Assembly (NCBI GenBank): GCA_002683135.1
Contig: NYSS01000165.1
Span: forward strand, 1 to 36,412
Direction of reading: 5' to 3'
DNA: 36,412 nucleotides
Source of the DNA: Planctomycetota bacterium
GTDB taxonomy: Bacteria > Planctomycetota > GCA-002687715
A model generated the notes under the pieces. The model had not been told where the DNA came from. It made no database searches and saw only the letters and a program-made list of their open reading frames with translations. The translations under genes and the position numbers were made by a program. Every line of letters begins with the position of its first letter. The stretch's first letter is position 1. This document shows, in pieces, positions 31,737 to 36,412 of this stretch.

Positions 31737-32864
31737 TCAGTTTGCGATGTAGGGTCCGGTCGTTGCCCCAGCGCCGGACAGACCGGAGGGGGTGAACGTG
31801 ACGGTGGTGCTCTGCAGGTCGAATACACCCGAGAGGAGGAAGTCTTCGTAGATCGCATCGTTCGCGTTCGTCGGCAGGAACGGGGTGGTGGCTACCGCGC
31901 TCAGGTCGATGCTATTGGGCAGAGAGAGACCGCCGCCAGACGTGATGCCGACGATGGGGAGGCCGTCGTTTCCTGCAGCCAACTGCATGGTGAGCATGGT
32001 GATGGAGACGGTGCCTGGGAGTCCCGGGCTGTTGTCGAGTTCGATGGACATGCAGAAGGTGTTGGTGTCCCCGCCGGAGGCCCAGTTGTCGCAGTTGTCG
32101 AACGCTAGCGTGAACACACCGTTGTTCTCGCCGTAGGTCGTTGGGCCAGAGGATAGAGCGTTCGGCTGGAAGTCCTCCCACACCCCAAAGCGAGGAGCGC
32201 CGGCCAGCCACTCAGCTTCCGTGTCGGTGAAGTCTGCGTCACCCACGCCGAGGCTGACGAAGCCGTTGGAGTTGACGTAAACGTCGAGGTAGCTGGTGCC
32301 GAAAAAACCGACGGAAGAGCTAAGGAGGACCTGGAGAGAACCGTCGTCCGGCACGCCGACCCAAGCTGTTGAGGCGAAGCAACTACCGACAGTGGCTGCG
32401 TGTGCTTGGGTGGGAACGATGCCGCCCGTTGCCGGGTCGAGGACCGCGCACTGGAAGGCACCGAAGTACCCGCCGGGGGTCAGGGCGATGGCGCCAGAGT
32501 TGATCGACATGGTCCAGGTCCCATTCGAATCGGCCCAGCCGAGGCCGGAGAGGCCGTTGGATTCGAGGAGCCCGGGGCCATCGATGACAACGGTGAAGTT
32601 GCTGAGGTCGATATCGACGGTGCCAGGGCCGAGAGCCAGGGACCCAGGGACGCAGTTCGGAGAGTAGACGAACGTGACACCGCAGTTTGGCACGCCGCTG
32701 ACGCTGAATGTGTTTGTCCCGCTGAGCGTGCTCGCGACACAGGAGGTACCGCCGGTTCCATTTCCATTGATGGTGAAATCGTTGACGCCGGGCGCGCCTG
32801 TCGACTGGGCCATCCCGGGTACAAGGACTGAGCCAACGACGGCAATAACGAGAAGAGAGCGCAT
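31737..32864 (-). CDS. Secreted Gly/Ser/Thr-rich protein, unknown function
   Basis: This 375-aa protein has a signal peptide (MRSLLVIAVVGSVLVPGMAQS, with cleavage likely after GMAQ or MAQS). The mature part is acidic, with few Lys/Arg and many Gly, Ser, Thr, Asn and aromatic residues, typical of extracellular or outer-membrane beta proteins. It has two Cys early (SCVAS; PNCGVTFVYSPNC) and two later pairs that may form disulfides. Short patterns such as SYLDVYVNSNGFVSLGVGDADFT and RFGVWEDFQPN suggest a beta-sandwich, and FVSLG...FGVWEDF resembles nidogen-like or PEP-CTERM-style exported proteins, but I cannot assign it. The N terminus is preceded by GGAG 9 nt upstream. Confidence 0.8.
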   Translation of the reverse strand: MRSLLVIAVVGSVLVPGMAQSTGAPGVNDFTINGNGTGGTSCVASTLSGTNTFSVSGVPNCGVTFVYSPNCVPGSLALGPGTVDIDLSNFTVVIDGPGLLESNGLSGLGWADSNGTWTMSINSGAIALTPGGYFGAFQCAVLDPATGGIVPTQAHAATVGSCFASTAWVGVPDDGSLQVLLSSSVGFFGTSYLDVYVNSNGFVSLGVGDADFTDTEAEWLAGAPRFGVWEDFQPNALSSGPTTYGENNGVFTLAFDNCDNWASGGDTNTFCMSIELDNSPGLPGTVSITMLTMQLAAGNDGLPIVGITSGGGLSLPNSIDLSAVATTPFLPTNANDAIYEDFLLSGVFDLQSTTVTFTPSGLSGAGATTGPYIAN

Positions 32865-33181
32865 CGAGGAAAACTCCAGGTGTGTGGCAGGTGTAGTTGA
32901 TCAGAGCCCAGGGTGGGCCAGTGTCGCGTGAAGCAACAGCTCGCGAGCTCGTGTTTTGGACCCCGCCGCATGTGCGTCTGGGTGAGACGCGTCCGGCGTG
33001 GTCCCGGTGCACGAGCTAATCCACAATCTACCAAAACCGACCCCTGGGTAACCGACTGGCGTGACTCCTCGGCCCGCGGCCAGGTGCCCGCGGAGCCCTA
33101 TTTCGGCTGGCCACAACACTCGGTCAGTGCGGCGGTTGTCGCGATTGGGGGGCGTCATTAGAATTCCCCGGTTCTTACGCC
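32865..33181. other. Divergent intergenic region between secreted-protein gene and BMC operon
   Basis: About 317 bp without a supported gene. It contains the minus-strand GGAG ribosome-binding site, a perfect 12-bp palindrome AGCTCGCGAGCT (32938-32949) that could be an operator or chance, and the BMC promoter (33136-33164). Confidence 0.5.
33136..33164 (+). promoter_or_regulatory. Predicted sigma-70-type promoter of the BMC operon
   Basis: TTGTCG (33136-33141) and TAGAAT (33159-33164) are 17 nt apart. Transcription would begin near 33171, 11 nt before the aldehyde dehydrogenase ATG, leaving no room for a normal Shine-Dalgarno sequence. Confidence 0.6.
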
Positions 33182-34789
33182 ATGGATCAAGACCTTCGCT
33201 CTATTTCCGATGCCCGCACCCGCGCGCTCCGTGCCCGATCGGCATACGAGGCCTATCGCGTTCTGGATCAGGTGGACGTGGATCGCATCACGCATGCCGC
33301 CGTTGAGGCGGGGTATGCGGCGGCTGAGGCCCTCGCGCGCATGGCCGTCGAGGAGACGGGGATGGGCAAGGTCGAGAGCAAGACGGTCAAGAACCGGTTC
33401 GCGACGCGCGGGCTGTGGGAGGCCATTCGTGACATGCGAACGTGTGGCGTCGTGCGGGAGGACGTGGAGACGGGCGTTACGGAGATCGCGGATCCGTTCG
33501 GCGTCGTCGCCGCGATCATCCCGACGACGAATCCGACTTCAACGGCGTTGTTCAAGGCCATCTGCTGTCTCAAGAGTCGGAACGCCATGGTCGCGTCGCC
33601 TCACCCGCGCGCGGCGAGGAGCATCCAAGAGGCGATCCGGGTCTGTCAGGACGCTGCTGAGTCCGCGGGTGCCCCGAAGGACCTGCTGCTCTGTATGGAG
33701 GATGTGGCCATAGAGGGCACGCAGGCATTGATGGTGGACCCGAACGTGGACCTCATCCTCGCGACGGGTGGCAGCAGCTTGGTGCGCGCTGCCTACTCCT
33801 CCGGAAAACCGGCGTTTGGTGTCGGGCCCGGCAACGTGCCCGCATACGTGGATCGATCGGCCGACGTGGAATGGGCCGCGCGCTGTCTCGTAGAGAGCCA
33901 GAGCTTCGACAACAGCACCCTGTGTAGCAGCGAGCAGGCGATCGTGTGTGATCGGCCGGTCGCGGAGGGCTTGTTGGATGCAATGCGGGCGCTCGACGCA
34001 TATGTGTGTTCGCCCCCGGAGACCGCCGCGCTTGAGCGTCTGGTGATCCAGGATGGCAAAAAAAACAGCGATATCGTCGGCATGGATGCGGCGGACATCG
34101 CCCGTCTCGCGGGTTTCGAGGTGCCGCCTGAGACACCGGTGATCGTGGCGCCGTACGAGGGCGTCGGGAAGGCCCATCCGCTAAGCCGGGAGACCCTCTG
34201 TCCGCTGCTGGCTTTTTACGTCGTTGATGGCTGGGAGGCGGGATGCCACCTGTGCCTCCAGGTCCTGGATCAGGGGGGGCGAGGGCACACGTTGGGCCTC
34301 CACTGCGAGGACGAGGGGGTCATTCGCCGGTTCGGCCTGGAGAAGCCGGTCAATCGGCTGGTCGTCAACAGCCCCACTTCCATCGGGGCCGTTGGCTTCA
34401 CTACAAGGCTGTTTCCGTCCCTAACGCTTGGCTGCGGTTCGTTCGGGGGCAATATCACCTCGGACAATGTCGGGCCCCAGCACCTCCTCAACATCAAGCG
34501 ATTGGCGCGAGTTCGCCAGGAGTGGCGGGACGGGAAGGCCGGAACGACGTACGATCATCTGCCGCCGATCGGGGCGGACGCGGTGGGGATGGGGGCCCAG
34601 AGTCCCTGGGACGCACCCCATCGGCCTAACCCCGGTCGGGCAACGGGGGACGACCGCAACCCGGCGGCCCTTCCCCCTGCGGGTTCTCCGACTTCGGTCG
34701 GGGTGTCAGACGGGACTCTGCCCGGTGAGAACTTCTCCCGAGCGGATATAGAACGGATCATCAGGAACGCCCTGAGGAACAGAACATGA
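33182..34789 (+). CDS. CoA-acylating aldehyde dehydrogenase of a bacterial microcompartment, with C-terminal encapsulation helix
   Basis: This 535-aa PduP/EutE-type enzyme oxidises an aldehyde to acyl-CoA with NAD inside the shell. [25 protein letters not shown] is the NAD-binding start, [20 protein letters not shown] precedes [13 protein letters not shown], and C248 in [15 protein letters not shown] is the catalytic thiol. After a low-complexity Pro/Gly/Asp linker (about 470-510), the last 18 residues ([18 protein letters not shown]) form an amphipathic helix of the encapsulation-peptide type that targets enzymes to BMC shells. The neighbours encode shell proteins. The TGA overlaps the BMC-H ATG. 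The aldehyde source (diol dehydratase, aldolase, glycyl radical enzyme) is not in the window, so the substrate is unknown. Confidence 0.93.
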   Translation: MDQDLRSISDARTRALRARSAYEAYRVLDQVDVDRITHAAVEAGYAAAEALARMAVEETGMGKVESKTVKNRFATRGLWEAIRDMRTCGVVREDVETGVTEIADPFGVVAAIIPTTNPTSTALFKAICCLKSRNAMVASPHPRAARSIQEAIRVCQDAAESAGAPKDLLLCMEDVAIEGTQALMVDPNVDLILATGGSSLVRAAYSSGKPAFGVGPGNVPAYVDRSADVEWAARCLVESQSFDNSTLCSSEQAIVCDRPVAEGLLDAMRALDAYVCSPPETAALERLVIQDGKKNSDIVGMDAADIARLAGFEVPPETPVIVAPYEGVGKAHPLSRETLCPLLAFYVVDGWEAGCHLCLQVLDQGGRGHTLGLHCEDEGVIRRFGLEKPVNRLVVNSPTSIGAVGFTTRLFPSLTLGCGSFGGNITSDNVGPQHLLNIKRLARVRQEWRDGKAGTTYDHLPPIGADAVGMGAQSPWDAPHRPNPGRATGDDRNPAALPPAGSPTSVGVSDGTLPGENFSRADIERIIRNALRNRT

Positions 34790-35076
34790 GCAAGATCGCC
34801 TTAGGCATGATCGAGACTCGCGGACTCGTGGGATCGGTCGAGGCCGCAGATGCGATGGTCAAGGCAGCGCAGGTCACGTTGATCGGGAAAGAGAGGATCG
34901 GCGGAGGCTTCGTGACCGTGATGGTCCGCGGCGAAGTCGGTGCGGTGAAGGCCGCAACCGACGCTGGTGCTGCGGCCGCCCGTCGCGTCGGTGAACTGGT
35001 CAGCGTGCACGTCATACCCCGGCCGAACGAGCAGGTTGAGTCGATCCTGCCCGCGCCGCCGGAGGGTGGAGCCTGA
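34786..35076 (+). CDS. BMC-H hexameric shell protein
   Basis: This 96-aa single BMC domain (PduA/EutM/CcmK family) assembles into hexamers that tile the facets of the shell. [30 protein letters not shown] is the canonical N-terminal half, and [31 protein letters not shown] contains the pore loop (RIGGG) and second helix. The tail is Pro-rich. GAGGA lies about 8 nt before ATG 34786, which overlaps the dehydrogenase stop as ATGA. Facet hexamers are usually the most abundant shell protein, so the coupled translation is of interest for stoichiometry. Confidence 0.96.
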   Translation: MSKIALGMIETRGLVGSVEAADAMVKAAQVTLIGKERIGGGFVTVMVRGEVGAVKAATDAGAAAARRVGELVSVHVIPRPNEQVESILPAPPEGGA

Positions 35077-35117
35077 TCCACCCCTGAGCGGCGGGGCTAT
35101 GCTCCGCCGTGCGCATC

Positions 35118-35750
35118 ATGTCCGAATCAATCGAGTTGAGGGCCTATACGTTTCTGGACAGCATGCAGCCGGCGTTCGCGTCGTTCGTCGGGACGACGGC
35201 CCGCGGCTTCTTGCCGGTACAGGGACAGGCCGCCCTTTTCATCGAGATCGCGCCGGGGATCGCTATCAATAGACTGACCGACATTGCGTGCAAGGCCACT
35301 GACGTGCGACCCGGTATCCAGGTGGTAGAGCGTGCGTTCGGGTTGCTCGAATTCCACTCCGACAGCCAGTCGGAGGTGCTTTCCGCGGGCCATCACATCC
35401 TCGAGTCGTTGGAGAAGAGCGAGGAGGACCGACTGCGCCCTGTCGTGAAGTCCTCTCAGATCATCACCAATGTCGACCCGGACCAAGCTCAGTTGATCAA
35501 TAAGAGTCGTTATGGCGACATGCTGCTCGGGGGAGAGACGCTCTACATACTGGAGGTCCATCCCGCGGCCTATGCTGCCACCGCAGCGAACGAAGCGGAG
35601 AAGGCCTCTCCCATCAAGCTGATCCAGATGCAGCCGTTTGGCGCGTTTGGGCGTCTGTACCTCGGCGGTACGGAGTCGAACATCCGGGAAGGGGCCCAGG
35701 CGGCTATCGCGGCGCTCGAGTCTGTCGAGGGCCGGGAAAACAAACCCTGA
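35118..35750 (+). CDS. BMC-T tandem-domain (trimeric) shell protein
   Basis: The 210-aa protein has two BMC domains. The first covers about 1-105 (IELRAYTFLDSMQPAFASFVGTTARGF, with ALFIEIAPGIAINRLTDIA), and the second about 110-205 (PVVKSSQIITNVDPDQAQLINKS, with GETLYILEVHPAAYAATAANEAEKA and GRLYLGGTESNIREGAQAAI). Two fused domains make a pseudohexameric trimer, often with a larger, gated pore for cofactors. The first domain resembles the permuted or divergent BMC-T types seen in Haliangium-like and EutL-like shells rather than PduB. ATG 35118 is used; GTG 35109 is in frame. No Shine-Dalgarno sequence is seen. The 32-nt gap holds a small GGCGG/CCGCC stem and a -10-like TATGCT. Confidence 0.88.
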   Translation: MSESIELRAYTFLDSMQPAFASFVGTTARGFLPVQGQAALFIEIAPGIAINRLTDIACKATDVRPGIQVVERAFGLLEFHSDSQSEVLSAGHHILESLEKSEEDRLRPVVKSSQIITNVDPDQAQLINKSRYGDMLLGGETLYILEVHPAAYAATAANEAEKASPIKLIQMQPFGAFGRLYLGGTESNIREGAQAAIAALESVEGRENKP

Positions 35751-35765
35751 GAAGGAACTGATTCA

Positions 35766-36412
35766 GTGTTCGTCGGAACCGTTTATTGCGAATTCGAATT
35801 GTCGCGGGGTCATACCGCGTTCGACGGCTTGCGTTTCCTCCTCGTCGAGCCCGACCATGAGGTGGATTTCGAAGGCCCCTGTGTCGTGGTCGATACGGTC
35901 GACGCCCAGGTTGGAGAGATGGTTGTCGTCGCTCTTGCCCCTCTGGGGGAGGCGTTTGACATCCCCGATGATCTACCGATTCTCGGTGCGGTCGTTGGTG
36001 TTGTCGGTGCCATGACCGCACCGGCGGACGAGGATGAGGCAGAGCCGGAGGAGCGCCCCCGTGGTCGGGGTCGTCGCGGCGATGCTCCGAAGCGCGATGC
36101 GCGCGGCGGTGACGCGGAGGACAAGCGCCGGGCGGCCCCCCGCAAGAGGGCTGAGCGCAAGGCGCCGCAGGAGGACCCACCGGAGCCGACCTCGGCGTCT
36201 GATAGCGAGGCGGCCGACAAGAAGCCGTCTCGGACGCGCAAGAAGGCCTCGAAGAAGGCCGCTCCTGCGAAGGCCGCTCCTGCGAAGGCTGCTCCTGCGA
36301 AGGCTGCTCCTGCGAAGGCTGCTCCTGCGAAGGCTGCTCCTGCGAAGGCCGCTCCTGCGAAGGCCGCTCCTGCGAAGGCCGCTCCTGCGAAGGCCGCTCC
36401 TGCGAAGGCTGC
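35766..36412 (+). CDS. BMC-P (EutN/CcmL) vertex protein with long KAAPA-repeat tail, 3' truncated
   Basis: The frame starts at GTG 35766 (AAGGA at 35752-35756, 9-nt spacing) and runs off the window. Residues 1-83 match the pentameric vertex family: MFVGTVYCEFELS, a RFLLVEPD strand, a CVVVDTVDAQVGEMVVVALA core (the VDxxGAGxGE-like segment) and LPILGAVVGVVGAM. Pentamers cap shell vertices. Residues about 84-163 are a charged linker, first acidic (ADEDEAEPEE), then basic (RPRGRGRRGD; KRRAAPRKRAERK), with a Ser/Thr/Glu patch. From residue 164, KAAPA repeats at least ten times. A tail this long and lysine-rich is not usual for EutN/CcmL. The fused frame is real: no stop or phase break separates the domain and tail. 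Confidence 0.9.
   Translation, partial: MFVGTVYCEFELSRGHTAFDGLRFLLVEPDHEVDFEGPCVVVDTVDAQVGEMVVVALAPLGEAFDIPDDLPILGAVVGVVGAMTAPADEDEAEPEERPRGRGRRGDAPKRDARGGDAEDKRRAAPRKRAERKAPQEDPPEPTSASDSEAADKKPSRTRKKASKKAAPAKAAPAKAAPAKAAPAKAAPAKAAPAKAAPAKAAPAKAAPAKAAPAKA
36255..36412 (+). repeat. 15-bp tandem repeat coding KAAPA, at least ten units, running off the window
   Basis: From 36255 the unit AAG GCY GCT CCT GCG repeats with only GCC/GCT changes in the second codon, over ten full units and into an eleventh at the window end. It lies in frame with the vertex protein. The near-identical units point to recent expansion by slippage, so tail length may vary. Confidence 0.9.

Noticed and set aside
35091-35117. 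Internal promoter or regulatory hairpin before the BMC-T gene
   Set aside because: TATGCT and a 5-bp stem are present, but there is no -35 and the gap is only about 40 nt within an evident operon; too weak to list.
1-36412. CRISPR array, insertion sequence, prophage or integrase
   Set aside because: The only tandem repeats are the two coding 15-bp arrays; no transposase, integrase or spaced direct repeats were seen.

Overview
The window is GC-rich and densely packed, with many 4-nt stop/start overlaps (ATGA or GTGA). It is chromosomal core sequence from a Gram-negative-type bacterium: there is a lipoprotein N-acyltransferase, a lipoprotein adaptor with two RND pumps, an O-antigen-ligase-like protein and a complete elongasome cluster. 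The bacterial microcompartment (BMC) genes at the right end, the histone-H1-like Lys/Ala/Pro-rich tails at both ends and the style of the secreted Gly/Ser/Thr-rich protein point to Planctomycetota, perhaps a deep or unusual branch. A Myxococcota-like host (Haliangium also has a BMC with tandem-domain shell proteins) is the main alternative. This placement is inference.

Layout. (1) 1-177: C-terminal end of a KRKAT-repeat basic protein, then a terminator. (2) 531-5345, minus strand: branched-chain amino acid operon ilvD-ilvC-ilvB-ilvM-like. It is preceded by a promoter, a 26-codon leader peptide with eight Leu/Ile/Val codons among nine consecutive codons, competing hairpins and an intrinsic terminator ending 11 nt before ilvD. 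This is a textbook transcription attenuator. (3) 5384-9533, minus: ribH-nusB-ftsY and an O-antigen-ligase/TPR-like membrane protein. (4) 9653-17748, minus: lipoprotein membrane-fusion protein and two tandem RND permeases. (5) 17945-20778, plus: a radical SAM protein with an unusual C-x8-C-x2-C cluster motif, overlapping lnt. (6) 20974-22040, plus: an anchored coiled-coil protein and a 59-aa acidic single-span membrane protein. (7) 22377-28967, plus: mreB-mreC-mreD-PBP2-rodA, with a doubled MreC barrel and an enlarged PBP2. (8) 28978-32864, minus: an M16 metalloprotease and a secreted protein of unknown function. (9) 33182-36412, plus: a BMC operon with a CoA-acylating aldehyde dehydrogenase carrying a C-terminal encapsulation helix, a BMC-H hexamer, a BMC-T tandem-domain shell protein and a BMC-P (EutN/CcmL) vertex protein. 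The vertex protein ends in a long charged tail that runs into KAAPA repeats at the window edge.

The two most notable observations are the vertex protein with a histone-H1-like tail, which could tether the compartment to the nucleoid or another polyanion, and the ribosome-mediated attenuator of the ilv operon with every element visible. The BMC operon continues past the window, so its signature enzyme and substrate are not known.
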